Shown piece after piece: positions 48,581 through 58,430 of a stretch of 64,000 nt of DNA. The notes below the pieces were generated by a model. That model worked only from the letters and a program-made list of their open reading frames with translations. It had not been told where the DNA came from and did not search any database. This DNA comes from Methylobacterium cerastii (lineage in GTDB: Bacteria > Pseudomonadota > Alphaproteobacteria > Rhizobiales > Beijerinckiaceae), in contig NZ_BPQG01000006.1 of assembly GCF_022179125.1 (NCBI RefSeq), positions 62,001 to 126,000 on the forward strand, in the 5' to 3' direction. Position 1 is the stretch's first letter. Every line of letters starts with the position of its first letter. A program made the translations under genes and the position numbers.

Positions 48581-48769
48581 TCGTCGGTGTAGGCCTCGGA
48601 AAGGCCTCGCCGGCATCGCTTGCAACGTCAGAGGGGTGCGCCGGACTTGCGATTGACGAAGCGTTCAGCATGTTGATCAGTCTTTCTACTACAGATTGGG
48701 CGCGTTAGGCTAAAATACTTCTCTCGCTTGCATCATCGTCGTGAGGCTTCGAGTTTGGGTCCGCGGTCT

Positions 48770-50374
48770 ATGTCTGCCAAATCGATGTTTGCCAGCAAGG
48801 CGAAGCTTTCCAGGTCGGTGCTCGCCGACCTGGCGTCCGCCGCGACGGCGCCCCTGCGGAAGGACCGTGCCTCCCTGTTGATCGCCCGGTTCGGCATCGG
48901 CGTCACCGCCTGCCTCGCGATCCTCGGCGCCTACCTGATCTACGACCTGCGCGACGGCGCGTGGCGGCGCGCCGAGACGAACGCACAGAACCTGCTCGGC
49001 ATGATCGAGGAGGCCGTGTCCCGCAACGTCGTGATGTACGACCTGTCGCTCCAGGCCGCCGCCGTCCGCGCCACCCAGCCGAACCTGATCGAGCTGCCGC
49101 CCGACCTGCGGCGCGAGGTGCTGTTCGACAACGCCGCCTCGGCGGCGGGCCTCGGCGTCATCGCCCTGGTCGACTCCTCCGGCCAGGTCCAGATCACCTC
49201 GGACCCGGAGACCACGAGCCGCCACTCGGTCGCCGACCTGCCCGAGTTCCAGCGCCTGAAGGCCGACCCGCAGGCCGGGCTGGTGATCACCGGCCCGCGG
49301 ACGTCGCGCATCTCGGGCCGGTCGATCATGGGCCTGAGCCGGCCGATCGTGAAGGCGGACGGCACGTTCGGGGGGATGGTGAGTGGGGCGATCCACCTGT
49401 CGTACTTCCAGTCGCAGTTCGCACGGCTGCGGATCGATCCGGGCGCCCACATCAACGTCTTCCACCAGGACGGGACGCTGATGCTGCGGCATCCCTACGG
49501 GGCAGGCTACGTCGGGCGCAACGTCGCGGACGGGCCGGCCTTCCTGCGGCACCGCGAGGAGCGGCGCGGGATGTTCGTCGGCACCTCCACGCTCGACGGC
49601 AAGGACCGCCTCTACGCCTTCGCCAACCTCGAAGGCCTGCCGCTCGTCGTCAACGTCTCGACCGGCGTCGACAGCATCCGCGCCGTCTGGCTTTCGAAGG
49701 CGCTTTGGATCGCGGCGCTGATCCTGGGCCTGATCTGCGTCACCCTGGGCTCGATGCTGGTGCTCCACCGGGAGATGACCCAGCGCACGGTGGCGGAGGA
49801 TTCCGCGCGCACCGCCAACGCCGAGCTGTCGCGCCTCGCGCTCACCGACAGCCTCACCGGCCTGCCCAACCGCCGCCGCTACGACGCGGCCCTCGACGAA
49901 GCCTGGCAGCGCGCCGTGCGCCATCGGGAGCCGATCGCGCTGCTGCTGCTCGACGCCGACCACTTCAAGCGGTTCAACGACCATTTCGGCCATCACCGCG
50001 GCGACGCGGTCCTCCAGGCCCTGGCCGCGTGCGTGCTGCAGCGCCTGGCCGGCCTCGACGCGGTCGCCTGCCGGATCGGCGGCGAGGAGTTCGCGGTGAT
50101 CCTGTCCGGCCTGCCCGACGACGCGGTGCGCGCGCTCGCCGACCGCATCCGCCGCGCGGTGGTCGGGCTTCAGATCGCGCACGCCACCGATGTCGGCGGC
50201 GTCGCCACGATCAGCGTCGGCCTCGCCTGCCGGGTGCCGGGACCGGGCGACGACGCGGCGGCCCTGTTCGCCGACGCCGACGCCGCGCTCTACGCGGCCA
50301 AGCGCGCCGGCCGCAACCGCGTCCGCGCGGCGGCCCACGCTGCGCCGGCCGAGCCGGTCGCCCTGACCGCCTGA
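48770..50374 (+). CDS. Membrane diguanylate cyclase with extracytoplasmic Cache-like sensor
   Basis: 534 residues from MSAKSMFASKAKLSRSV; a TTG at 48728 would add 14. Helices at about 36-60 and about 305-330 flank a periplasmic sensor of about 245 residues (VDSSGQVQITSDPE; FHQDGTLMLRHPYG) of the dCache type. The GGDEF domain has DSLTGLPNRRRYD and the active site RIGGEEFAV. No RxxD inhibitory site precedes it, so product inhibition may be lacking. It makes c-di-GMP. Confidence 0.92.
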   Translation: MSAKSMFASKAKLSRSVLADLASAATAPLRKDRASLLIARFGIGVTACLAILGAYLIYDLRDGAWRRAETNAQNLLGMIEEAVSRNVVMYDLSLQAAAVRATQPNLIELPPDLRREVLFDNAASAAGLGVIALVDSSGQVQITSDPETTSRHSVADLPEFQRLKADPQAGLVITGPRTSRISGRSIMGLSRPIVKADGTFGGMVSGAIHLSYFQSQFARLRIDPGAHINVFHQDGTLMLRHPYGAGYVGRNVADGPAFLRHREERRGMFVGTSTLDGKDRLYAFANLEGLPLVVNVSTGVDSIRAVWLSKALWIAALILGLICVTLGSMLVLHREMTQRTVAEDSARTANAELSRLALTDSLTGLPNRRRYDAALDEAWQRAVRHREPIALLLLDADHFKRFNDHFGHHRGDAVLQALAACVLQRLAGLDAVACRIGGEEFAVILSGLPDDAVRALADRIRRAVVGLQIAHATDVGGVATISVGLACRVPGPGDDAAALFADADAALYAAKRAGRNRVRAAAHAAPAEPVALTA

Positions 50375-50418
50375 GGCGCGCCCGCCGACCGGAGCGAGGG
50401 CCGGATCGGCAACGCACA

Positions 50419-50474
50419 TCCACCTACCAATTCACTTCCACCTACCAATTCAAAGCCACTCACCAATTCCATTG
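50419..50474. repeat. Three 18-19-bp tandem repeats
   Basis: Units 50419-50436, 50437-50455 and 50456-50474, consensus (T)CCACCTACCAATTCA. Units 1 and 2 share 16 bases exactly and the third has drifted. They lie between the convergent GGDEF and porin genes and are much less GC-rich than both. Confidence 0.85.
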
Positions 50475-50513
50475 CACTTATCGAGGCACTTGCACCGACC
50501 CCGCGGCGTCCCC

Positions 50514-51818
50514 TCACCAGGCGACCTGGAACCGCCCGATGAACACGTCGGTGTCGATCGCGCGGCCGCCCTGGAGGGCGGAGGGCGCGGCCCGCGACCG
50601 GACGTAGTCGGCCATGATCCGCACGTTGCGGTCCGGGTACCAGTTCACCCCGACGCTCACGTCGCGCTCGATGCCGCCGCGGATCGCGCCGTCGTCGAGG
50701 TCGATCGCGCTCACGCGGGCGGCGAGCTCGAACACGCCGATGCCGCCGCGGCTCACCCGCGCCTCCTCGCCGACCTTCACCGCCTCGAAGATCGCGTAGG
50801 TCGTGCCGTAGTTCGGCGTCACGGCGTAGGCGCGGCCCTGGCCGTTGAGCACGTAGCTGGCCTCGACGTAGCCGCCCTGGAACGAGACCGACCGGGCGCC
50901 GTCGAAGCGCGACACCTCGGTGCGGATGTACTCGGCCTGGATCAGCAGGCGTCCGGTGCGGTAGGCGGCCTCGAGGCCGAGCCGGCCGACGCTCGCCGCG
51001 TCGCGGATGTCGCCGGTGTTCACGAAGGGCCGCGCGAACAGGAACGCCTCCGAGCGGCTCGACAGGGCGAGCGGCGACTCGTCCCGCGGCAGGCTGCGGA
51101 AGCTTCCGGCGATGCCGAGATGGAGCACCGCGTCGTCGGTGTGGATCGGCGCGAAGGTCGCGCGCGTGGTCGAGGCGACGCCCTCGCTGCGGATGCCGGT
51201 GTTGGCGTTGCCGCCGAAGACGCTGGTGACCACGGTCCAGTCCTGACCGGACCGGCCGATCGCGAAGCCGAAGTTGCGGGCCGGCGCGAATGCGTCGGCG
51301 AGCGAGCGTTCGGTGAAGACGGTGTTGTTGTCGCTGGTCAGCTGGTCGAGGCTGAAGGGCTCCTTCATGTTGCCGACCGTGAGGATCATGCCGGGGATGC
51401 CCTTCCAGGCGATCGCCGCATCGTTGATCGGCCGCATCGGGTCGGCGAAATCGTACTGGAACGCGAGCTCGATGGTCTTGCCGAGGGTCAGGTAGCTCTC
51501 GATCCAGGAGCGCCGGACGCCCACGTTGTCGGAGAATGGCTCGGGGAACCCGGTCTGGCGGATGCCGGCCGCCCCGAAATCGAGCTGCAGCTTGCCGCCG
51601 ATCCGAAGCTTGGCCGCGTCGTCGGGAAAGCGCAGCGTGATGCCCTTGTCGTCGACGGTCAGCGTCTCGCCGTAGGGGCCGGCAAGCGGCGACCCTTCGG
51701 CGGCGCCGGCAGGCGCCGCGCATCCGAGCAAGGTCGATCCGAGCAAGGTCGATCCGAGCAAGGTCGATCCGAGCAAGTCGGCGCGCGGGCCTAACCGCAG
51801 GATCGAACGGTCCGCCAT
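50514..51818 (-). CDS. Phosphate-selective porin OprP/OprO family
   Basis: 434 residues from MADRSILRLGPRADLLGST. A repetitive signal peptide (four GST-LL style units) ends in LLGC and then APAGAAEG. The mature part is a beta-barrel with LRIGGKLQLDFGA, FAFQYDFADP-like strands and a C-terminal FIGRFQVAW ending in aromatic Trp, as outer-membrane proteins do. The IPGMILTVGNMKEPFSLDQLTS segment is characteristic of OprP/OprO porins. Solute not determined. Confidence 0.9.
   Translation of the reverse strand: MADRSILRLGPRADLLGSTLLGSTLLGSTLLGCAAPAGAAEGSPLAGPYGETLTVDDKGITLRFPDDAAKLRIGGKLQLDFGAAGIRQTGFPEPFSDNVGVRRSWIESYLTLGKTIELAFQYDFADPMRPINDAAIAWKGIPGMILTVGNMKEPFSLDQLTSDNNTVFTERSLADAFAPARNFGFAIGRSGQDWTVVTSVFGGNANTGIRSEGVASTTRATFAPIHTDDAVLHLGIAGSFRSLPRDESPLALSSRSEAFLFARPFVNTGDIRDAASVGRLGLEAAYRTGRLLIQAEYIRTEVSRFDGARSVSFQGGYVEASYVLNGQGRAYAVTPNYGTTYAIFEAVKVGEEARVSRGGIGVFELAARVSAIDLDDGAIRGGIERDVSVGVNWYPDRNVRIMADYVRSRAAPSALQGGRAIDTDVFIGRFQVAW
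51726..51777 (-). repeat. 15-bp tandem repeats in the porin signal peptide
   Basis: Three exact units GAGCAAGGTCGATCC (plus-strand reading, 51726-51740, 51741-51755, 51756-51770) and a partial fourth to 51777. Each encodes five residues (LLGST), so copy number changes alter signal length without shifting frame. Confidence 0.95.
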
Positions 51819-51913
51819 CGCAACCTCCGCGGGCGCCGAACCAGGACCCGGGGCAAGGGATAGCGCGAAATCGCTGACGATATCGCGACACGCGGGCAAC
51901 GGTCGCGCGGGTT

Positions 51914-52753
51914 TCACAGCATGGGAAGCGTCCGCGGACGCGGGCCGCGGGGAAACTGCGCCTCGATCATCGCGATCTCGGCCGCGTTGAGGTGGAGGGA
52001 GGCCGCGCCGGCATTCTCGACCGCCCGGGAGGCGCGGCCGGTCTTCGGGATGGTGAAGGTGTTCTCCATCCGCGTCAGGAACGCCAAAGCCACCGCGTAG
52101 GGCGTCGCGCCGTGCGCCTCGGCGATGCCGGCCAGCACGCGGCCGCCGGGGCTGGCGGGGTTCGGGAAGTCGCCGCTGCCGAAGGGTGAGTAGCCGACCA
52201 GCGCGACGCCGTTCTTGGCGCACCACGGCAGCACCGCGTGCTCGATCGCACGCTCGCCGAGATGGTACAGCACCTGGTTGCAGGCGATGCGGTAGGGGCC
52301 GGCGATGCGCAGCGCCCGGTCGAGGTCCTCGACGTCGAAGTTGCTCAGGCCCCAGGACAGGATCTTGCCCGCCTGCCGCAGGTCCTCGAAGCCGGCGATG
52401 GTCTCCTCCAGCGGGTGGTGGCCCGGCCAGTGCAGCAGGTAGGCGTCGAGGCGGTCGGTCCCGAGGCGCCGCAGCGACTGCTCGCAGGCGCGCGCCACCC
52501 CGCGGCGCGTGGCGTTGCCCGGCACCACCTTGGAGACGAGGAAGATTTCTTCCCGCGCGCCCCGGATCGCCTCGCCGACGATGGCCTCGCCGTCGCCGTA
52601 CATCTCCGCGGTGTCGATATGGGTCATGCCGGCGTCGATGCCCGCGCGCAGGGCGGCGACGGCCGCCTCGCGGGCGGCGGCGTCGATCCGCCAGGTGCCC
52701 TGGCCGACCACCGAAACGTTGAGGCCCGTCGCGCCGAAAGGTCTGGCGTGCAT
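51914..52753 (-). CDS. Aldo/keto reductase
   Basis: 279 residues from ATG 52753 (MHARPFGATGLNVSVVG); a GTG just before it is possible. The catalytic tetrad is in place: Asp and Tyr in DTAEMYGDGE, Lys in VSKVVP, His in LLHWPGHH. The NADPH-binding end has the IPKTGRASR segment. It reduces carbonyl compounds; substrate unknown. Two copies of a dyad lie immediately upstream. Confidence 0.9.
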   Translation of the reverse strand: MHARPFGATGLNVSVVGQGTWRIDAAAREAAVAALRAGIDAGMTHIDTAEMYGDGEAIVGEAIRGAREEIFLVSKVVPGNATRRGVARACEQSLRRLGTDRLDAYLLHWPGHHPLEETIAGFEDLRQAGKILSWGLSNFDVEDLDRALRIAGPYRIACNQVLYHLGERAIEHAVLPWCAKNGVALVGYSPFGSGDFPNPASPGGRVLAGIAEAHGATPYAVALAFLTRMENTFTIPKTGRASRAVENAGAASLHLNAAEIAMIEAQFPRGPRPRTLPML

Positions 52754-53071
52754 CACGTGGATCCTGTCTCCAAAAGGCGCACCGTGCGCCCGGGAAGAGG
52801 CGCGCCGTGCGCCCCGAAGGTCCGGTCTCGTGGGCGCGGCCGCTCCATCGCCGGAACGGATGGCGCCTGCGCCTTAATCGCGCCATCATGGGACGTTGAG
52901 CAATGGCCCGGCACCAAGTCCGGACCTAGACTTTGGTCGATGCCCCGTTCCTGTGGCGGGGCGCCGTCCAGCCCGCTTCGTTCCGCACCGGGTCGAGAAC
53001 GCTTCAGGATCGGTTTCGTGCACGCTGCCTGTCCGCCTCACGCCTCGTTCCTCGCCCAGGCGGACCACTGA
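52754..53071. other. Intergenic region between divergent aldo/keto reductase and cyclase genes
   Basis: 318 bases without a gene. The reductase side holds the two dyads described separately; the cyclase side holds a small GC hairpin (GCCCCG-TTCCTGTG-GCGGGGC near 52941). No promoter boxes recognised. Confidence 0.4.
52776..52813 (-). promoter_or_regulatory. Tandem operator-like dyads upstream of the aldo/keto reductase
   Basis: GGCGCACcGTGCGCC (52776-52790) is a perfect 7-bp dyad around one base. A second copy GGCGCGCcGTGCGCC (52799-52813) differs at one position. Centre-to-centre distance is 23 bases, about two helical turns. The nearer copy ends 22 bases before the reductase start, suggesting a repressor site. 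Confidence 0.5.
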
Positions 53072-54145
53072 ATGCTCCCGCAGCATCGCTGGTTCTGGGC
53101 TCTCATCGTCGTCGCATCCGGCGGGGCGGGCCTCCTCTACAACCTGCTGTTCGTCGGCGGCACCTCGCTCGCGGCCGGCACGATCTACGGCCTCGCCGTC
53201 GGCGTGACGGTGCTGGCCTTCGACCGGGGCCTGATCCTCTCCGGCCTGCAGACGCGCCTGCGCCGCCTGCCGGCGATGCTGTACGTGCCCTCTGCCGAAC
53301 TGCTCTACGTGCTGATGATCGCGCTCGGCTGCGCGCTCGGCGGCTCGGTGGTCTGGGCGCTCGGCCTCACCGACGACACGCTGTCCTCCGCGGTGCGGAT
53401 CACCCCGCGGGTGCTGGCCTATTCGCTCGCGGTCTCGGCGCTCCTCGTCTTCGTCGTGCGGATGCGCGACCTCATCGGCGGCGAGGTGTTCGTGAACTTC
53501 CTCGTCGGGCGCTATCACAAGCCGGTGCGCGAGGAGCGGATCTTCCTGTTCCTCGACGTGGTCGGCTCCACCGCCTTCGCCGAGACGCACGGCGACCTGC
53601 GGGCGCAGGAATATCTCGGCGCGATCTTCGCCACGCTGGCCGAGCCGGTGCGGCGCAATGCCGGCTCCACCGACGACTACATCGGCGACCTCGCCATGAT
53701 CACCTGGCCGATGGCCCGCGGCCTCAAGAACGCGCGCTGCGTCGCCTGCGTCTTCGACGTGCTCGACCGGATCGAGGCGGACGCCGCCGCCTGGACCACG
53801 CGGTTCGGCACCGTGCCGCGCCTGCGCGCGGCCCTGCACGGCGGCTCGGTGGTGACGGCGGAAGTCGGCGTCGATCGGCACAAGATCGCCTATTTCGGCG
53901 ACGCGGTGAACGTCACCTCGCGGATCGAGGCCCTGTGCCGGCCGCTGGGCGTGAACATGCTGATCTCGCAGGACCTGCTCGACCGCCTCGACGCCTTGCC
54001 GGCGGGCATCGCGGCGCGGTCGCTCGGGGCGCACGCCCTGCGCGGGCGCGGCCAGCCGCTCTCCGTCGCGACCCTGGAGCGGGCCGCCCCCGAGATGCCG
54101 CAGCCTATCGAGACGGAGCGCCCGGCGCTTCGGATCGCGCGATGA
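53072..54145 (+). CDS. Membrane class III adenylate/guanylate cyclase
   Basis: 357 residues with four to five N-terminal helices (residues about 8-130) followed by a cyclase domain: metal-binding [16 protein letters not shown] and [11 protein letters not shown], then [17 protein letters not shown] with the Asn and Arg that stabilise the transition state. The position before YIGD that is Lys in most active enzymes is Asp (STDDYIGD), so substrate preference is uncertain. Its stop overlaps the next start (ATGA). Confidence 0.87.
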   Translation: MLPQHRWFWALIVVASGGAGLLYNLLFVGGTSLAAGTIYGLAVGVTVLAFDRGLILSGLQTRLRRLPAMLYVPSAELLYVLMIALGCALGGSVVWALGLTDDTLSSAVRITPRVLAYSLAVSALLVFVVRMRDLIGGEVFVNFLVGRYHKPVREERIFLFLDVVGSTAFAETHGDLRAQEYLGAIFATLAEPVRRNAGSTDDYIGDLAMITWPMARGLKNARCVACVFDVLDRIEADAAAWTTRFGTVPRLRAALHGGSVVTAEVGVDRHKIAYFGDAVNVTSRIEALCRPLGVNMLISQDLLDRLDALPAGIAARSLGAHALRGRGQPLSVATLERAAPEMPQPIETERPALRIAR

Positions 54146-54363
54146 GCGCACCCTGGCTCACCGGCCTGCGGATGGCGCTGCGCTTCGGCCTGCCGCTTCT
54201 GGGCATCCTCGTCGTCGGCCGCGCCATCGTCCTGTCGATCGGCGGCGAGATTTCGAGGGCGCAGTTCGCGCTCGGCGTGCTGCTGATGGCGGCCGGGTTC
54301 TCCGCCCGCCTCGTGCCGAAGCCGCGGACGCCGAAAGCGGCTGCGGGGAAACGTTCGTCGTGA
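54142..54363 (+). CDS. Small two-helix membrane protein
   Basis: 73 residues from [19 protein letters not shown]. It overlaps the cyclase stop by ATGA and is itself overlapped by the GTGA start of the next gene, so all three are translationally coupled. Two hydrophobic segments and a basic tail ([14 protein letters not shown]). Unrecognised. Confidence 0.7.
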   Translation: MSAPWLTGLRMALRFGLPLLGILVVGRAIVLSIGGEISRAQFALGVLLMAAGFSARLVPKPRTPKAAAGKRSS

Positions 54364-54824
54364 CCGGCCCGATCGCGATCTACGTCGACGCCGACGCCTG
54401 CCCGGTGAAGGACGAGACCTACCGCGTCGCCGCCCGCTACGGGCTGCACGTCTACGTCGTGGCCAACAGCTTCCTGAACGTGCCGCGCGAACCCTGGATC
54501 GAGCGCGTCGTCGTCGGCGACGCGATGGATGCGGCCGACGACTGGATCGCCGAGCGGGCTGGGCCGGGCAGCGTCGTCGTCACGGCCGACGTGCCGCTGG
54601 CCAGCCGCTGCGTGAAGGCGGGCGCGACGGTGATCGGCCCGAACGGCAAGCCGTTCTCGGAATCGGCGATCGGCATGGCGCTCGCCACGCGCAACCTGAT
54701 GCAGGACCTGCGCGAGGCCGGCACGATCACCGGCGGGCCGCGCCCGTTCTCGGCGCGCGACCGCTCGGCGTTCCTCGGCGCCCTCGACCGAGCGGTGAAC
54801 CGCATCCGGCGCGGCACCGCCTGA
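54360..54824 (+). CDS. UPF0178 (YaiI/YqxD, DUF188) protein
   Basis: 154 residues from a GTG start overlapping the previous stop. [51 protein letters not shown] and [13 protein letters not shown] are the signatures of the family, which has a PIN-like nuclease fold with conserved acidic residues. Function not established. Confidence 0.93.
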   Translation: MTGPIAIYVDADACPVKDETYRVAARYGLHVYVVANSFLNVPREPWIERVVVGDAMDAADDWIAERAGPGSVVVTADVPLASRCVKAGATVIGPNGKPFSESAIGMALATRNLMQDLREAGTITGGPRPFSARDRSAFLGALDRAVNRIRRGTA

Positions 54825-55009
54825 TCCGGGACCCAGCACCATAAAGGGGCCGCGTCGGCGGCTCGACATGTACGGCGCAAGGGTTTCGACGCTTCGCGAC
54901 GTCCCGAGCTGGGTCCCGGATCGCATTCCGCTGACGCCTCACCCGTCCGGGAAAACGGGCGCCGTACTCACCGAGCCGATCAACCGAAAATCCGATGATC
55001 CGGCGTGTT

Positions 55010-55273
55010 TCAGGCCGAGGCGATCGCCTTGAGGGCGTCGTTGATGCGGTCCTGCCAGCCCGGGCCGTCCTTCTGGAAGTGCGCCAGCACGGCGCTGTCG
55101 ATGCGCAACGTCACCGACTCGCGCGCACCCGGGGCGGCCTGTGGCTGGCGCGGTGCCGGCGCCGCCGCCGCGGGCGCCGGGGCCGGGGCCGGCTTGGCGG
55201 TGGTCGCCGCCTTGAAGGCGGCCTCGGCCGCCTGGCGCGGATCGGTGATGCGGCGTGTCCGGTCGAAGGCCAT
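55010..55273 (-). CDS. BrnA-like antitoxin-family protein, orphan
   Basis: 87 residues from MAFDRTRRITDPRQAAEAAF. After an Ala/Pro linker, the C-terminus ESVTLRIDSAVLAHFQKDGPGWQDRINDALKAI follows the BrnA ribbon-helix-helix pattern (given here in 17-residue parts: ESVTLRIDSAVLAHF, then GPGWQDRINDAL). BrnA normally pairs with the toxin BrnT encoded upstream, but the upstream gene here is a Lys/Ala-rich protein, not a BrnT. Confidence 0.72.
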   Translation of the reverse strand: MAFDRTRRITDPRQAAEAAFKAATTAKPAPAPAPAAAAPAPRQPQAAPGARESVTLRIDSAVLAHFQKDGPGWQDRINDALKAIASA

Positions 55274-55282
55274 GGTCGCGCC

Positions 55283-55654
55283 TCAGGCCTTCTTGGCGGC
55301 TTTGGCCGCGCTCTTCTTCGGGGCGGCCTTCTCGGCGCCGGCCTTCTCGGCCGCCTTCTCAGCGGCTTTGGCGGCTTTGGCGGCGGCGGCCTTCGTCAGC
55401 GGCTTGACCTCGGCGGCCTTCGCCTGCGCGTCGGAGGCCTCCTTGGCGAGGCGCAACGCCCGCAGGCGCACGGTGCGCTCGTCGACGGCCTTGATCGAGG
55501 CGATGTGCTCGGCCATGGCCTGGGCGCCCTCGCGCTGCATGCGCTCGGCCCGCTCCGCGCGTTCGGCCCGCTCCTCGGCCTTGTGCTTGGCTTCCTCTTC
55601 CGGAGTGCGGACTTCGTCCTCGGTGTCCGCGCCGGTATCGATCTCGTCGCTCAT
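55283..55654 (-). CDS. Lys/Ala-rich coiled-coil, histone H1-like protein
   Basis: 123 residues from MSDEIDTGADTEDEVRTPEE. An acidic start is followed by a Glu/Arg helix (AEERAERAERAERMQREG) and a C-terminal tail of repeated Lys and Ala (AAAAKAAKAAEKAAEKAG ... KKSAAKAAKKA) like bacterial H1 homologues that bind DNA. It lies nine bases upstream of the BrnA-like gene on the same strand, so they are probably cotranscribed. Role unknown. Confidence 0.7.
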   Translation of the reverse strand: MSDEIDTGADTEDEVRTPEEEAKHKAEERAERAERAERMQREGAQAMAEHIASIKAVDERTVRLRALRLAKEASDAQAKAAEVKPLTKAAAAKAAKAAEKAAEKAGAEKAAPKKSAAKAAKKA

Positions 55655-55981
55655 CGTATTCCTTTCGTCCCTGCCGGTGCCGTCGCGCCAAGGGCGCTCC
55701 ACGTGCGAAGGGAGCGCTCCCGGTCGTCGGAATGGGCGGGTTCGGCGCGACCCGAGGACAGGTGGGCGGCCGGTTCGCATCGTCTCCGCCGGTCCGCCGC
55801 GAACCCGTCGCGGCGTGCGGAACTCAAGGTGGTGTAGCATGTCGGGCGCCCCGATGGCGAATGCCGCGGCGGCACGGACGGCAAGTCACGGCGACTTTTC
55901 CCGTGCCGTCGTAGCCTCGGGCGTCGTCGAAGCCGCCCGTCAGACCCGCCGGCACCTTGCGCCGGCGGCGTTTTCCTCTGT
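55655..55981. other. Intergenic region between tonB and the Lys/Ala-rich gene
   Basis: 327 bases with no gene. A hairpin CCGCCGG (55946-55952) / CCGGCGG (55962-55968) followed on the plus strand by CGTTTTCC lies 14 bases from the tonB end and may act as its terminator. Promoter elements for the downstream minus-strand pair should be at 55660-55750 but were not recognised. Confidence 0.4.
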
Positions 55982-57004
55982 TCAACGCACGCGATAGTTG
56001 AGCGGGATCGTCACCGACAGGCTCGACTGGGTCACGCCGGGGGGCGCGGCCGGCAGGCTGCCGCGCACGGCGCCCAACGCCGCGCTGTCGATCTGGCCGA
56101 CGCCGCTGCTGCGCGCGAGGCCGGCGCTCGTGACCTGTCCGGAGCGCAGCACGGTGAAGCGCACCATCGCCGTGCCGCCGGCGGTGCCGGCCGCCGCGCC
56201 CGGGTTCATCCGGCCGTGGATCGCCGAGCTGATCGCGCCGGTCCACTGGCGCATCGCGCTCGGATCGCTCCCGGCCGAGGCCCGGCCTGCCGCGTTCTCG
56301 CGCGAGGACGAAGCGGAGCTTCGGGTCTCGGCGCCCGCGCGGGCCTGGGCCTGCTTGGCCTTCGCCTCGCGCGCGGCCTTCGCCTTGGCCTCGCGGATCG
56401 CCTCCTTGCGCTCCTCGATCGCCTCGCGGCGCGCCTCCTCGATCTGCTCCTGGCGCTTCTGCGCCCGGATCTTCGCCTCGCGCTCGGCCTTGAGCTTGGC
56501 GAGGTCGACCTTCGGCTTCTCCGGCTCGGCCGGCTTTGCGGGCTCGGGGGCCTGCGCGACCACCGGCGGCGGGGGCGCCAGCGGCTCGGCCTGCTCGGCC
56601 TGCGAGGTGATGACCTGGCTCTCCGGCTCGACCGGGACGGCGTCGGGCGGCACCTCCGCGACGGTGGCCGGCGGCGGGGGCGCGACCACCGCCTCGTCGG
56701 GCTTGGCCTCGGCGGCGTCCGGCGGCGGCTTGGTCGGCTCCGCCTCGGCGGGCTCGTCCACGGGCTTGGTCTCGGGCGGGGCGGCCTCGCTCGCCTGGGT
56801 CTCGCTCGGCGCCTGCGTGTCCGCGTCGGTCATCAGCGGCGCGAGGTCGATCGAGATCTGCTGCTCGCCGGGGGGCGTCGGCGGCGTCAGCTTGAACAGG
56901 GCGAGGCCCGCCAGCGCGGCCAGATGCAGGGCGAGCGCGACGAGGAAGGCGGGAACGAGCCCCGACGAGCGGGAGTCCGGCCCGGTGTCGACGATGGCGG
57001 ACAT
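55982..57004 (-). CDS. tonB: TonB-family energy transducer
   Basis: 340 residues. An N-terminal anchor (GLVPAFLVALALHLAALAGL), a long Pro/Glu/Ala/Lys-rich periplasmic rod (about 45-240) with a charged helix EARREAIEERKEAIREAK, and a C-terminal TonB domain (MVRFTVLRSGQVTSAGLARS; LSVTIPLNYRVR). It couples the proton-motive force to outer-membrane receptors. Third gene of exbB-exbD-tonB, with four bases to exbD. Confidence 0.93.
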   Translation of the reverse strand: MSAIVDTGPDSRSSGLVPAFLVALALHLAALAGLALFKLTPPTPPGEQQISIDLAPLMTDADTQAPSETQASEAAPPETKPVDEPAEAEPTKPPPDAAEAKPDEAVVAPPPPATVAEVPPDAVPVEPESQVITSQAEQAEPLAPPPPVVAQAPEPAKPAEPEKPKVDLAKLKAEREAKIRAQKRQEQIEEARREAIEERKEAIREAKAKAAREAKAKQAQARAGAETRSSASSSRENAAGRASAGSDPSAMRQWTGAISSAIHGRMNPGAAAGTAGGTAMVRFTVLRSGQVTSAGLARSSGVGQIDSAALGAVRGSLPAAPPGVTQSSLSVTIPLNYRVR

Positions 57005-57007
57005 GGC

Positions 57008-57508
<501 letters not shown>

Positions 57509-57619
57509 GCGGCGTCCTCCGGGGTCGGCGGCTCGGGCCCCCAAGGGGCGGCCGCGTCGGGAATGGAAGGCCCGGCCGCCTGAGCGGGCCGGGATCGCGG
57601 GTCTCGGATGGTCGCGCGG

Positions 57620-58309
<690 letters not shown>

Positions 58310-58430
58310 TGCGAGTTCCTTGCAAGGTCGTTCGGGTGCGGCGACGGCCGCGGGCCGCCCGGCGGCTCTGGGCCGCCGGCCGGTATCGGTTCTCAGGGGC
58401 GGCCGGCGTCGCGCGCCGGGCCGGCTCGGC

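Noticed and set aside
46649-48625. 658-codon open frame opposite the class A PBP
   Set aside because: Shadow of the PBP gene in codon-complementary frame, with no recognisable domain and low-complexity composition.
55010-55654. BrnT-BrnA toxin-antitoxin pair
   Set aside because: Only the BrnA-like half is recognisable. The neighbour is a Lys/Ala-rich coiled-coil protein without BrnT features.
55651-55884. 77-codon minus-strand frame upstream of the Lys/Ala-rich gene
   Set aside because: Arg/Pro/Ser-rich with no ribosome-binding site and overlapping the start of a better-supported gene.
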